A stretch of 64,000 bases of DNA from Acidimicrobiales bacterium (GTDB taxonomy: Bacteria > Actinomycetota > Acidimicrobiia > Acidimicrobiales > RAAP-2): the NCBI GenBank assembly GCA_025362585.1, contig JANYFR010000034.1, forward strand, positions 17,150 through 81,149, written 5' to 3'. Shown in pieces: positions 1 through 8,123 of this stretch; position 1 is the stretch's first letter, and each line of letters starts with the position of its first letter. The translations under genes were made by a program, and so were the position numbers. The notes below the pieces were generated by a model, which had not been told where the DNA came from, made no database searches, and worked only from the letters and a program-made list of their open reading frames with translations.

Positions 1-66
1 GACCGCCAGGGCCACGACCACGAGGGGAGTTGATCGAGTCGTGCCCCGACGACGCACGCGAATCAT
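1..66 (-). CDS. N-terminus of an exported or membrane-anchored protein (partial)
   Basis: A reading frame on the minus strand begins with ATG at 66 and runs off the left edge, giving only 22 residues. It starts with an Arg-rich stretch (RVRRRG) followed by a hydrophobic run (PLVVVALAV), which is the shape of a signal peptide or N-terminal membrane anchor. It is read divergently from the tRNA and membrane-protein genes to its right. Too little is present to name a family. Confidence 0.45.
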   Translation of the reverse strand, partial: MIRVRRRGTTRSTPLVVVALAV

Positions 67-153
67 GAAGGCAAGCCTAGTTAGCGATAGTGAGAATTCG
101 GGGAGATACGTGATTTGTAACAATGCGTTACGGTTACGTCGGCATCGTGACGA

Positions 154-227
154 GGGGGCGTAGCCCAATTGGCAGAGGCAGGGCGCTTAAACCGCCTCCA
201 GTGAGGGTTCGAATCCCTCCGCCCCCA
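154..227 (+). tRNA. tRNA with UAA anticodon (tRNA-Leu by anticodon), short variable arm
   Basis: A 74-nt cloverleaf can be drawn by hand. The acceptor stem is GGGGGCG/CGCCCCC with discriminator A227, and the D-stem is GCC/GGC. The anticodon stem GGGCG/CGCCT carries loop CTTAAAC, giving anticodon UAA, which reads UUA. The T-stem is GAGGG/CCCTC with loop TTCGAAT. CCA is not encoded. The variable loop is only 5 nt (CCAGT), whereas bacterial tRNA-Leu is normally class II with a long variable arm, so identity by anticodon and structure by class do not agree. Confidence 0.85.
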
Positions 228-272
228 CGTGATGAAGCAGGGGTGCCGCGTTTCTTTAGTAGCGTTGCCTCC

Positions 273-1085
273 GTGGCTAAGAGCACAGCGGGCAAGTGGG
301 TAAGCAGAGTCGGGGCCTCCGGCGGGGGCAAGGCCTATAAGAAGACGCGTCCGGGCAACTACTACGGCGCCCTCGCGGTCATCGTCATCCTCGGACTCGC
401 CTCGACGGTCTTCGCCCGTTACGACTACCAGCACCCGGCCTCGGCGGTGAGCGGCACCCCGCCGACGATCGGCACGACCTGGTACGCGGCTCTCTCGATC
501 CAGGCTTGCGGTGCCCCGCTGCCGTTCCTCGCGACCAATCCCAGCTTTAGTGGGGGCTTTCGCGTCCAACCGGCCAACGTCATCCGACTGAGCCCGGCCT
601 CCGCGGCCGACTCGGGCAGCCACGCCACTCTCGCGCAGTTTGCCGCGGAATACCCGGGATTGATCGCGAGCTCGACCGAGCTCGCCGTCCCGAACGCCCG
701 GGGGGCGCTCGATCCCAAGACCACCTTCCACAATGGTGACAGCTGTGGATCCGCGTCGAAGTACCCCGGGCAGACGGGACACATCGTCTACGCCTACTGG
801 ACCGCCTTTGGCCAGAAGAAGCCGAAGCTGACGAACAATCCTTCGACGATAAAGTTCTCGCAGTTCCTTCGCGTGACGATGGCCTTCGATCCCGTGAACG
901 TCACGCCGGGCCTGCCGTCCCAGGTGTCGGTCAACGCGATGTCCCTCGACGCCGTCGCCCCGGTGACGACGACGACCACGCCCGTACTCGCCACGACGAC
1001 CACCGTGAAGGGTCACGCGACGACGACCACGGGCGTGACGAGCACGACGACTAAGAGCACCACGACGACGGCACCGAAGGGCTAA
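273..1085 (+). CDS. Membrane-anchored exported protein with Thr-rich C-terminal tail
   Basis: The predicted protein is 270 residues. A short basic N-terminal segment precedes one hydrophobic segment at about residues 35-52 (ALAVIVILGLASTV), then an exported domain, then a low-complexity tail rich in Thr and Val (repeats of TTTT). The open frame extends upstream through the tRNA, so the true start must be downstream of 227; GTG at 273 gives a normal N-terminus and GTG at 243 is the alternative. The gene ends 2 bp before the sugar nucleotidyltransferase and probably forms an operon with it. Two cysteines in the exported part (near residues 85 and 165) could pair. I do not recognise the family. 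The Thr-rich tail resembles wall-spanning linkers of other exported proteins in this window. Confidence 0.7.
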   Translation: MAKSTAGKWVSRVGASGGGKAYKKTRPGNYYGALAVIVILGLASTVFARYDYQHPASAVSGTPPTIGTTWYAALSIQACGAPLPFLATNPSFSGGFRVQPANVIRLSPASAADSGSHATLAQFAAEYPGLIASSTELAVPNARGALDPKTTFHNGDSCGSASKYPGQTGHIVYAYWTAFGQKKPKLTNNPSTIKFSQFLRVTMAFDPVNVTPGLPSQVSVNAMSLDAVAPVTTTTTPVLATTTTVKGHATTTTGVTSTTTKSTTTTAPKG

Positions 1086-1087
1086 GG

Positions 1088-2113
1088 GTGAAGTCGATCA
1101 TCCTGGTCGGCGGAAAGGGCACGCGGCTTCGCCCCCTGACGTACGAGACGCCGAAGCAGATGTTGCCGCTGGTCGGCCTGCCCATGATCGAGTGCGTCTT
1201 CGAGTCACTCGCGCGACACGGCGTGACCGACGCCGTCCTCTCCCTCGGGTACCTGCCCGATCGATTCACGGAGACCTATCCGAGCAACGACATTGCGGGC
1301 GTGCGCGTGACTTACGCGGTGGAACGCGAGCCGCTCGACACCGCGGGGGCCATTCGCTTCGCCGCGCTCGAAGCGGGCGTGGACGAGACCTTCCTGGTCG
1401 TGAACGGTGACGTGCTGACCGATCTCAATATCACCCGACTCCTGGAGTTCCACTTCGATCACGGCGGCGAGGCGACGATTGCGCTGCATCCCGTGGAGGA
1501 TCCCTCACGGTTTGGTGTCGTGCCGACGACGCCCGACGGCCGCGTCATTGCCTTTGTCGAAAAGCCGCCGGCGGAGGAAGCGCCGACCAATCTCATCAAC
1601 GCCGGGACCTACGTCTTTGAGCCGAGCGTCCTGGAGCGTATCGCCGCGACGGGACGGGTCAGTGTCGAGCGCGCGACGTTCCCGACCCTCGCGGAGGCCG
1701 GTGTTCTCTTCGCCATGTCCGACGACGCCTACTGGCTCGACACCGGCACGCCCCAGGCCTACCTTCAGGCGAACATTGATATCTTGAACGGTCGCCAGAA
1801 GATGCACCTGTTCCACGACATCGTCGACGGCTCGTGGCGTCACCCGACGGCGAGCGTCGATCCGACGGCCAAACTCATCAACACCGTCGTCGACCGGGGC
1901 TGCGTGGTCGGCGCGAACGTGGTGCTCGAAGGGACGGTCCTGCTCCCCGGTGCGGTGGTCCAGGGTGACTGCGTGATTCAGTCGTCGATCATCGGACCCG
2001 AGGCCATAATCGGGCGACATTCGCGACTCGGTGCCACGTGCGTGGTGGGTGCGAACGTGCAGGTCGCCCCGGGATCAGAACTCTCGGGCGACGTTCGACT
2101 CGGCGGCGTCTAG
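1088..2113 (+). CDS. Sugar nucleotidyltransferase, probably mannose-1-phosphate guanylyltransferase (ManC/GDP-mannose pyrophosphorylase type)
   Basis: The 341-residue protein has the nucleotidyltransferase fold. The N-terminal signature LVGGKGTRLRPLTYETPKQM binds the nucleotide, VNGDVLTD holds the metal-binding Asp, and FVEKP and NAGTYVFEP are the typical sugar-site motifs. The C-terminal third (about residues 240-341) is a left-handed beta-helix with hexapeptide-like repeats rich in V and G. Such enzymes condense a sugar-1-phosphate with NTP to give the nucleotide sugar and pyrophosphate in the cytoplasm. GDP-mannose is inferred from the phosphomannomutase at 18988 and the GDP-sugar-type reductase at 8120. 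Glucose- or rhamnose-type specificity cannot be excluded from sequence alone. The start is GTG, 2 bp after the upstream gene. Confidence 0.85.
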   Translation: MKSIILVGGKGTRLRPLTYETPKQMLPLVGLPMIECVFESLARHGVTDAVLSLGYLPDRFTETYPSNDIAGVRVTYAVEREPLDTAGAIRFAALEAGVDETFLVVNGDVLTDLNITRLLEFHFDHGGEATIALHPVEDPSRFGVVPTTPDGRVIAFVEKPPAEEAPTNLINAGTYVFEPSVLERIAATGRVSVERATFPTLAEAGVLFAMSDDAYWLDTGTPQAYLQANIDILNGRQKMHLFHDIVDGSWRHPTASVDPTAKLINTVVDRGCVVGANVVLEGTVLLPGAVVQGDCVIQSSIIGPEAIIGRHSRLGATCVVGANVQVAPGSELSGDVRLGGV

Positions 2114-2118
2114 GCGTC

Positions 2119-2829
2119 CTAGCGAAAGAGGTCCTCGTTCACGTCACGGATCAGGGACGCGGCAACCGAACCGGGACCAAAGAACGACTCGTCGAGGCCG
2201 CGCATGAGGGCGAAGGGCGTGCCCTCGGCCTTGCCCAGCACCAGGTTGGCGGCGCCGGCGATCTCGTCGGCGATGGCCACCTCGGTCGCCTCGAGTACCC
2301 GGCCGTTCGCGTCGAAGGTACCGCGAAGGTCCAACACCGGCCGGATGCCCGCCGAGCCAATCGCGACGTCGGTCACGCCCTGACGCCACACCCGTCCAAA
2401 GGTGTCGGTGACGATCACCGCGACGTCGACGTCGGTGCGTTGGGCGATCTGAGCGCGCAGGCGTCGCGCGGACCGGTCGGGGTCCTTCGGGAGCAGCACG
2501 GCCGTTCCCTCGACGGTGTTGGAGAGGTCGACTCCCGCGTTCGCGTTGACGAAGCCGTGGTCGGTTTCGGTGATGCGCAGTGCTCCGCGGCGCCGCAGGA
2601 TTCGACGCGACTGTCCCTCGACGATGCGCACCTTCTCCGCTTCGCTTCCGTCAAAGGCGACGACTTGCCCTTCTGATTTGGAGACCACTTTGCTCGTGAC
2701 AATGATCAGGTCGTGGTGGCGCATCTCCTCGCCCTTGGTCGCCAGGGCCTCGAGGAGCATGCCGACCAGGTCGTCACCGTCGCCTACCGTGTTGGTCGAC
2801 TTCAGGGGAATCACGCGCAGCTCGTTCAC
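2119..2829 (-). CDS. cofE: Coenzyme F420-0:L-glutamate ligase, single-domain form
   Basis: CofE adds L-glutamate residues to F420-0 using GTP. The 236-residue protein carries the family pattern: an N-terminal IPLKSTNTVGDGDDL, then DLIIVTSKVVSKSEG, then ETDHGFVNANAGVD, then VIVTDTFGRVWRQG and VAIADEIAGAANLVLGKAEG. The start is GTG at 2829, whose GTGA overlaps the stop of cofD, so the two are translationally coupled. The open frame extends further upstream, but that part is out-of-frame cofD. The mycobacterial counterpart FbiB has an additional C-terminal nitroreductase-like domain of about 200 residues; here the protein stops right after the CofE domain. It converges on the nucleotidyltransferase gene with a 5-bp gap. 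Confidence 0.92.
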   Translation of the reverse strand: MNELRVIPLKSTNTVGDGDDLVGMLLEALATKGEEMRHHDLIIVTSKVVSKSEGQVVAFDGSEAEKVRIVEGQSRRILRRRGALRITETDHGFVNANAGVDLSNTVEGTAVLLPKDPDRSARRLRAQIAQRTDVDVAVIVTDTFGRVWRQGVTDVAIGSAGIRPVLDLRGTFDANGRVLEATEVAIADEIAGAANLVLGKAEGTPFALMRGLDESFFGPGSVAASLIRDVNEDLFR

Positions 2830-3740
2830 TGGAGTACCGCCTCGGCGAGTCGGTGCGCGTTGTCGCCCTCGGACATCACCGTCGTCGTCACGACGACGCG
2901 GAGCCCCCGAGCGCGGACCTCGTCGGCGCGTGCGGCGTCGCGCTCGTCGATAATCCAAGTGCCGACCAGGCCGTCGTAAAAGTCGACGACGCCGATGCAG
3001 CTGACCTCGTGGCCGAGTTCGCCCAGCAGTCGGCTGGCCGGACCCTTCACTGCCTCGCCGGCAATGATGGGCGACACCGCCACTACGTCGGCGCGGCGCA
3101 CGCGGAGTATTTCGCGCACGCCGGGCACCCGCAGAATCGGTTCGATCGAAATGAGTGGATTGGATGGGGCGATCACGATCCGTTCCGCCTCGGTGAGAGC
3201 GTGAAGGACCTCGGGCGTGGGACGAGACTGTTCGACGCCCGTGACGTCGATTGCGGTCACCGTGACGTCGTGGTGGTGGCGCACAAAGTACTCCTGGAAG
3301 GACATGCGGCCAAGCTCGGTCTCGAACTCGGTGGCGATGACGTCATTGGTCACCGGCAGGAGTCGCACCGTCACGTGGAGGCGCTCACAGAGCTCACGAG
3401 TGACCGCGGACTTGGTCGCGCCGCTTGAGAGGCGCTCTGACCGGTAGAGGTGGGTCGCAAGGTCGCGATCACCGAGCTGGAACCAGGCCGCGCCGCCGAG
3501 GGCGTCGAGCTCTTGCATGACTCGCCAGGTCTCTCCGCGTAGGCCCCATCCCAGCTCATCGTTGTTGAGACCGGCCAGCGTGTACATGATCGTGTCGAGG
3601 TCCGGACAGATGGTGAGTCCGTGCAACACCAGGTCGTCGCCGACATTGACGATGGCCGCCAGTTTGCTCGGTTCGGTCACGATACTGAGCGCTCGCAGGA
3701 GCCGAGCGGCTCCGACGCCGCCACTAAGAACCGCTATCAC
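2826..3740 (-). CDS. cofD: 2-phospho-L-lactate/phosphoenolpyruvate transferase (CofD/FbiA)
   Basis: CofD transfers the phospholactyl or phosphoenolpyruvyl group from its guanylyl-diphosphate carrier to FO, forming F420-0 or dehydro-F420-0. The 304-residue protein begins with the glycine-rich IAVLSGGVGAARLL motif. It continues with NVGDDLVLHGLTICPDLDTIMYTLAG, which is diagnostic, and has APSNPLISIEPIL and GVVDFYDGLVGTWIID later on. GTG at 3740 places the start directly before the nucleotide-binding strand, as in homologues; TTG at 3743 or GTG at 3788 are alternatives. It is the first gene of a coupled cofD-cofE pair. The FO synthase genes are not in this window. Confidence 0.93.
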   Translation of the reverse strand: MIAVLSGGVGAARLLRALSIVTEPSKLAAIVNVGDDLVLHGLTICPDLDTIMYTLAGLNNDELGWGLRGETWRVMQELDALGGAAWFQLGDRDLATHLYRSERLSSGATKSAVTRELCERLHVTVRLLPVTNDVIATEFETELGRMSFQEYFVRHHHDVTVTAIDVTGVEQSRPTPEVLHALTEAERIVIAPSNPLISIEPILRVPGVREILRVRRADVVAVSPIIAGEAVKGPASRLLGELGHEVSCIGVVDFYDGLVGTWIIDERDAARADEVRARGLRVVVTTTVMSEGDNAHRLAEAVLQ

Positions 3741-4109
3741 CAACGAGACCTTACCGGGTGTCGCGCTTTCGTCACGTCGACGCGCCACGCATCCACCCGT
3801 CGCCGAGGTATCCGTTCAGGGTCGGGCGCCTCGACGTCGTTCTTGGGCACGGGCCTCCGTGGGGCGTCTTGCGCTGGTCGCGAGAGTACCTCCTCGGACG
3901 CTTAGTTGAGGTAATCGACGACGTGGTTAATGCGCGAGTGACACTCGTTGACGAGTGCGCCGAGGGGCCGTTGGTCCCCAGTGCCACCCGGTCCGAAGAA
4001 GCCGCCGCTTACGAGTCGCTCCCTAGCGCTGGCGCACTCCAGGGTCAACCGTCCTTCGAAAACAACGTCGGCGCCTTCAACTTAAGGGGCTTCGGTACTA
4101 TCGACTGCT
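3741..4109. other. Divergent intergenic region cofD / serine hydrolase
   Basis: This stretch separates cofD (leftward) from the serine hydrolase (rightward) and must contain both promoters. Apart from the small open frame at 3902-4048 I see no gene and no obvious hairpin or operator. Confidence 0.5.
3902..4048 (-). CDS. Possible small protein upstream of cofD (uncertain)
   Basis: In the 369-bp stretch between cofD and the divergent serine hydrolase, one minus-strand frame is open and protein-like with GC-rich third positions. From TTG at 4048 it would encode 48 residues ending NHVVDYLN. The frame stays open for 11 more codons upstream (to 4081) without a standard start codon. An AAGGA lies 3 nt before the TTG. 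It shows no cysteine pattern of WhiB proteins, which occupy this position in mycobacteria. It could be a real small gene with an unusual start, or the end of a decayed one. Confidence 0.25.
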   Translation of the reverse strand: MTLECASARERLVSGGFFGPGGTGDQRPLGALVNECHSRINHVVDYLN

Positions 4110-4922
4110 GTGAGCGCTAACTCTTTGACTGCTGGATGGCCCGGCGAAGCCAGCGCCGTGCTCTTTCGCCTCGACGTGGGAGTCGTCGAGCGGATCGCCG
4201 AGGAGGGCGACCTCGACGTCGTACGACCGTGGGCGTCGGTCTCTAAGATGGCGGTCTCCCTCGCCTTCGCCATTGAGGTTGACTGGGACCTGCACAGCCT
4301 CACCGAGAGCCTGGGCCCGCGGGGGGCAACGCTCGCTAACTTGCTGTCACACACGAGCGGACTCGGCCTCGAAGAGGGCGACTCAGTCGTTGACGTCGGT
4401 GCCAAACGGGTCTACTCGAACTACGCCGTCGACCTGGCCGTTGCCGCAATCATCGGCGAGAATACCGCGGCCACTTGGCTGGACAATCGGATCTTTCGCC
4501 CTTTTGGCATGCAGAGTACGCGCCTCGAAGGCCGGGCGTCCTCGGGAGTGGTCGGTTCGACCGAGGACCTCGTCACGCTGGCAGCGGGATGGCTACGACC
4601 CGACGGCGTCGCTCGCGCGACGCGTGACCGCTTCGTCACGCCGTATCTGCCCAATGTGAGCGGTGTGGTGCCCGGTTTCGGGCGCTTCTCGCCCTGTCCG
4701 TGGGGGCTCGGTCCGGAGGTCCAGGGCGAGAAGCGCCACTGGATGGGGGACTGGCCATCGGCGAGTTTCGGTCACTTCGGCCAGAGCGGCGCGATGATGC
4801 TCTTGAACGTCCGCGATCAGTTGGGACTGGTGGCCACCTCGAGCGAGCCCTTCGGATCGTGGGCCGTGGACCTCTGGCCCGGCTGGACGAGCAGCATGCG
4901 CCGGCGCGCTTTCGAGACATGA
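4110..4922 (+). CDS. Serine hydrolase, class C beta-lactamase / penicillin-binding-like
   Basis: The 270-residue protein has the three active-site elements of the family: SVSK at about residues 43-46 (nucleophile Ser and Lys), YSN at about 97-99, and HFGQSG near residue 220 in place of the KTG box. LSHTSGL is another typical segment. It is shorter than classical class C enzymes (about 350-400 residues) and has no signal peptide, so it is more likely an intracellular esterase- or D-aminopeptidase-like member than an antibiotic-resistance enzyme. GTG at 4110 is the start. Its stop overlaps ATG of the next gene (ATGA), so it leads the glycosyltransferase operon. Confidence 0.8.
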   Translation: MSANSLTAGWPGEASAVLFRLDVGVVERIAEEGDLDVVRPWASVSKMAVSLAFAIEVDWDLHSLTESLGPRGATLANLLSHTSGLGLEEGDSVVDVGAKRVYSNYAVDLAVAAIIGENTAATWLDNRIFRPFGMQSTRLEGRASSGVVGSTEDLVTLAAGWLRPDGVARATRDRFVTPYLPNVSGVVPGFGRFSPCPWGLGPEVQGEKRHWMGDWPSASFGHFGQSGAMMLLNVRDQLGLVATSSEPFGSWAVDLWPGWTSSMRRRAFET

Positions 4923-5929
4923 GTCCTTCATCGCTGCGCGTGGGGCTTGACCTCGACGGATCCCTGGAGTCATTAGGCGACTCGATGACCGATCTCGCGA
5001 ACGCACTCGACGCGACCGGCGAGTGCCACCTGGTTCGATTTCGAACCCAGCGCAATTCGAAGGCGCCGAACGAGACGAAGGTAGCGCTGCGCGCCCTGTG
5101 GGCGCCACTCTGGCGGCGCGGTCTTGGCCGTCCAATCGACGTGATGTTGGCGCCACTCGACGTCATTCACGTTGCCGGCCTGGCGACACCGCCGACGAGG
5201 GAAGTGCCGATTGTCATCTCGGTCGACGACCTGCGGCCCCTCCGTGAAGAGACGCGAACCCACTTGCGCGTCAACCAACTGCGTCGCGCGGTCGCTCATG
5301 GGGCCCTGCTCGTCGCGTCGAGCGCCACGGCCAGTCACGAGGTACTTGACGTCCTACAGGTCCAGCGCAATCGGGTGGTCGTGGTGCCGCCCGCGGTTCC
5401 CAATGTCGAGTTGACCACGAGAGGTGAGGATCTCGTCGTGAATGTCACCGGTCTCACGGACCGGTTTCTCGCCATTGCACCCGACCTCGTGCGTTTCGCG
5501 GCGTCTCGCGCCACGCGCGTCGTGGCGCTCGCGAGTGTCGAGGCGGGCCAACGGATCAAGGCGGCGGCGCCGGACGTGACGGTACGTGCTCGACGTGACG
5601 CCCGTGACGCACTCGCGAACGCCGCGGTCGTGATCCACATCTCGGACGGCGCCCGGTTTCCGTCCTTCGCGATCGCCGCACTCGCGGCCGGCGTGCCCAC
5701 CATCGCGCGATCGACGCGAATCAATCGTGAGCTGCTCGACGGGGCCACCGCCCTCGCGGGATCGGACGACGAGGTGGTGGCGACGCTCGAGGTGGTGTGG
5801 TCCGACGGGGCGCGCCGCGCCATCATGGTCGGCGCCGGACGCGCGCGAGCGCTCGACTTTGCTCCCGCCACGGCCGCACGGGCCTATCTGTCGCTTTACC
5901 GTGACGTCGTGCGGGGGTGGTCCTCGTGA
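4919..5929 (+). CDS. Glycosyltransferase-like protein, GT4/GT-B fold (divergent)
   Basis: The 336-residue protein has the layout of a GT-B glycosyltransferase: an N-terminal half with IVISVDDLRPLR where acceptor loops lie, then VVPPAVP, and a C-terminal half with HISDGARFPSFAIAALAAGVPTIAR. The last segment corresponds to the donor-binding motif of GT4 enzymes, but the usual E-x7-E pair (EGFGLPxxEA) is replaced by ARFPSFAIAA. The catalytic Glu is therefore not evident, and the protein may be a weakened or non-canonical member. ATG at 4919 overlaps the upstream stop, and GTG of the next gene overlaps its own stop. Confidence 0.7.
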   Translation: MSPSSLRVGLDLDGSLESLGDSMTDLANALDATGECHLVRFRTQRNSKAPNETKVALRALWAPLWRRGLGRPIDVMLAPLDVIHVAGLATPPTREVPIVISVDDLRPLREETRTHLRVNQLRRAVAHGALLVASSATASHEVLDVLQVQRNRVVVVPPAVPNVELTTRGEDLVVNVTGLTDRFLAIAPDLVRFAASRATRVVALASVEAGQRIKAAAPDVTVRARRDARDALANAAVVIHISDGARFPSFAIAALAAGVPTIARSTRINRELLDGATALAGSDDEVVATLEVVWSDGARRAIMVGAGRARALDFAPATAARAYLSLYRDVVRGWSS

Positions 5930-7005
5930 AGCGCACAATAACGATTGCCGTCGATCAACTCTTCCGACGTCAGCCCGGCGGTATCGGTACCTACGTTCGA
6001 GGTCTCGCCCAGGGACTCGCGTCACTCGAAGACTCTTCGCTCGACATTGTCGGTCTGGCCCCGCTCACCGGTGCGCAGAGAGGCGCCGGCGACCTGCCGT
6101 TGCGCCTAACCCGCGCGCCGCTTCCCCTGGAGCTGCTCACCCGCCTTTGGCCCATGTGGCCGATCGGCGTCTCCCGTCAGGCGAACGTCGTGCACGCCAC
6201 CTCCATGACGGGTCCCTTCGCCGGAGGCGCCGGCGACGCCGTGCACTCGGTTGCCATGCATGACCTGTTGTGGCGTGACGAGCCGGACGCGACGACCGCG
6301 TCGGGTGTACGGTTTCACGAAAGTCGCCTCAAGCTGATCGTCGCTCGACGCGACCTTCGAATCATCGTGACGTCGCCCGACCTGCGCGATCGTCTCGGTG
6401 ACCTCGGCATCGATCCCCGGCGCATCCACGAGACCCGAATCGGTGTCGACGACGATGCCGTGACCCCAGCGGGAATGGACGAAGTGCGTGAACTGCTTGC
6501 CACGCGGGGTGTTCGGGGACCCTTCACGCTCTTCGCCGGCACGATCGAACCGCGTAAGAACATCGAGCGACTCGTCGAGGCGCACGATGTGGCGCGACGA
6601 ACGAGCCCGGAACTCGGTGCACTGGTGATCGTGGGACCACGCGGCTGGGGTCAGGTCGCCACGGGACGGGCCACCCTGCTCGGGCGGGTGTCGCGCGCGA
6701 TGCTGAAGGGCCTCTTCCGCGACGCCGCAGTGTTCGCCTACGTCCCGAAGGCCGAAGGGTACGGTCTGCCGCCGGTCGAGGCCCTGCGCGCCGGTCCCCC
6801 GGTGGTGGCGAGCACGGCCACGCCCAGCGTGCGGGCCAACGTCGAGGTCGTCTTGGTGGACCCTCTGGACGTCGCCTCCATCGCCGAGGGTCTCGTCGTC
6901 GCCCTCGCTCGGAACGACGCGGGCGCCGCCGACCGGCGTCGCGAGTCCGTCGCCGAACTGACCTGGCACCACGCCGCTCTCGACCACCTCGCGGCGTGGA
7001 CGTGA
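5926..7005 (+). CDS. Glycosyltransferase family 4
   Basis: The 359-residue GT-B enzyme begins with QPGGIGTYVRGLAQGL (acceptor-side glycine loop). It contains FAGTIEPRKNIERLVEAH and YVPKAEGYGLPPVEALRAGPPVVAS; the last holds the E-x7-E catalytic/donor motif. It probably transfers mannose or a deoxyhexose from a GDP-sugar, judging by the GDP-sugar genes around it, but specificity cannot be read directly. GTG at 5926 is preferred: it overlaps the upstream stop and has a G-rich ribosome-binding sequence (GGGGGTGG) about 6 nt upstream. Confidence 0.85.
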   Translation: MKRTITIAVDQLFRRQPGGIGTYVRGLAQGLASLEDSSLDIVGLAPLTGAQRGAGDLPLRLTRAPLPLELLTRLWPMWPIGVSRQANVVHATSMTGPFAGGAGDAVHSVAMHDLLWRDEPDATTASGVRFHESRLKLIVARRDLRIIVTSPDLRDRLGDLGIDPRRIHETRIGVDDDAVTPAGMDEVRELLATRGVRGPFTLFAGTIEPRKNIERLVEAHDVARRTSPELGALVIVGPRGWGQVATGRATLLGRVSRAMLKGLFRDAAVFAYVPKAEGYGLPPVEALRAGPPVVASTATPSVRANVEVVLVDPLDVASIAEGLVVALARNDAGAADRRRESVAELTWHHAALDHLAAWT

Positions 7006-8123
7006 GAGTCGCCCTCGACGTGTCGGCGGTCCCGATCCAGGTCGCGGGCGCCGGACGCTACGTCGTGGAAGTGGCGAGGCGACTCCCCGCGGCCGGCGTC
7101 TCGACCGTCCTCGTGACGCGACGACACGACGCGCAACGATGGCGCGAGTGGTCGCCAGAGAGTGTCGTGGCTTCGATAGTGCCCGACGCACGAATCGGCC
7201 GCCTCGCCTACGAGGCGTGGCTTCTTGGCGTGAGCGGCGCCGCCCGTAATGCTGACGTGTGGCACGCTCCGCACTACACGATGCCACGTCGCTCCCCGAC
7301 GCCTACGGTGGTGACTATTCACGACCTGACGTTCTTCACAAATCCTGAGTGGCACGAGCGATCGAAGGTCGCCTTCTTTCGACGAGCGATCCGCCACTCG
7401 GCGATCCACGCCGACGTCCTCATCAGCGTGAGTGATTTTACCGCCCGTCAGTTGACCGAACTTGTGCCGAACCACGCGCCGGTGGTCGTGGCACCACATG
7501 GCGTGGACCTCGAACGATTCAATACCGACGCGTCGTTCGACGATGAGTTGTTCGAACAGTTCGCGTTGGCGCGCGACGTTCGGTACATCTTCTTCGTGGG
7601 CACGCTGGAACCGCGCAAGGGGGTCGACGTGTTGCTCCAGGCGTTCGGCGATCTGGCGAAAGTCGATCCGACGATTGAACTGTGGCTCGCGGGTCAGCGA
7701 GGTTGGGGCCTCGTCGAGCTGGATAGGGCGATGGCCCGTCACTCGGCAGCGGCGCGCATCCACAACCTGGGCTTCGTCGACGCGGCCCTGTTGCCCGCGC
7801 TCCTACGTCAGGCGAAGGCCGTGACCTACCCGTCACGTGGCGAAGGATTCGGTCTGCCGGTACTCGAGGCGATGGCCTGTGGCGCGACGGTGGTGACAAC
7901 GGGCGCGACAGTGATGGCCGACGTCGCGGGCGACGCCGCCATACTCGTGCCCGCCGGTGATGGCGCGGCACTCGCCGAGGCGCTTGCGACCGTCGTGGCA
8001 CTGAGCGACGGCGAGCGGGAGCGACGGGGCCGGCGGGCGCGCCGACGCGCCGAGTCGTTCACGTGGGACTCGTCGCTCTCCCAGCACCTGGTCGCCTACG
8101 AGATGGCGCGAGGTCGATCGTGA
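7002..8123 (+). CDS. Glycosyltransferase family 4
   Basis: This 373-residue GT-B enzyme has AGAGRYVVEVARRL at the N-terminus, ADVWHAPHYTMP and VTIHDLTFF in the acceptor half, FVGTLEPRKGVDVLLQAF, and YPSRGEGFGLPVLEAMACGATVV with the E-x7-E motif. The set closely resembles mannosyltransferases and similar enzymes that build surface polysaccharides. It is the third coupled glycosyltransferase gene; GTG at 7002 overlaps the preceding stop, with GTG at 6996 as alternative. Its own stop overlaps the start of the reductase gene. Confidence 0.87.
   Translation: MRVALDVSAVPIQVAGAGRYVVEVARRLPAAGVSTVLVTRRHDAQRWREWSPESVVASIVPDARIGRLAYEAWLLGVSGAARNADVWHAPHYTMPRRSPTPTVVTIHDLTFFTNPEWHERSKVAFFRRAIRHSAIHADVLISVSDFTARQLTELVPNHAPVVVAPHGVDLERFNTDASFDDELFEQFALARDVRYIFFVGTLEPRKGVDVLLQAFGDLAKVDPTIELWLAGQRGWGLVELDRAMARHSAAARIHNLGFVDAALLPALLRQAKAVTYPSRGEGFGLPVLEAMACGATVVTTGATVMADVAGDAAILVPAGDGAALAEALATVVALSDGERERRGRRARRRAESFTWDSSLSQHLVAYEMARGRS

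Noticed and set aside
123..272. Extension of the exported protein frame through the tRNA
   Set aside because: It translates the tRNA sequence; the real start must be downstream.
81..1016. Long minus-strand frame opposite the first membrane protein gene
   Set aside because: It lies antisense to the coding frame and tRNA, is Arg/Gly-rich and has no domain; typical shadow in GC-rich DNA.
2038..2676. Plus-strand frame opposite cofE
   Set aside because: Antisense shadow; the cofE frame has clear family motifs.
6106..7287. 393-codon minus-strand frame opposite the GT4 genes
   Set aside because: Arg-rich low-complexity antisense frame, no start signal.
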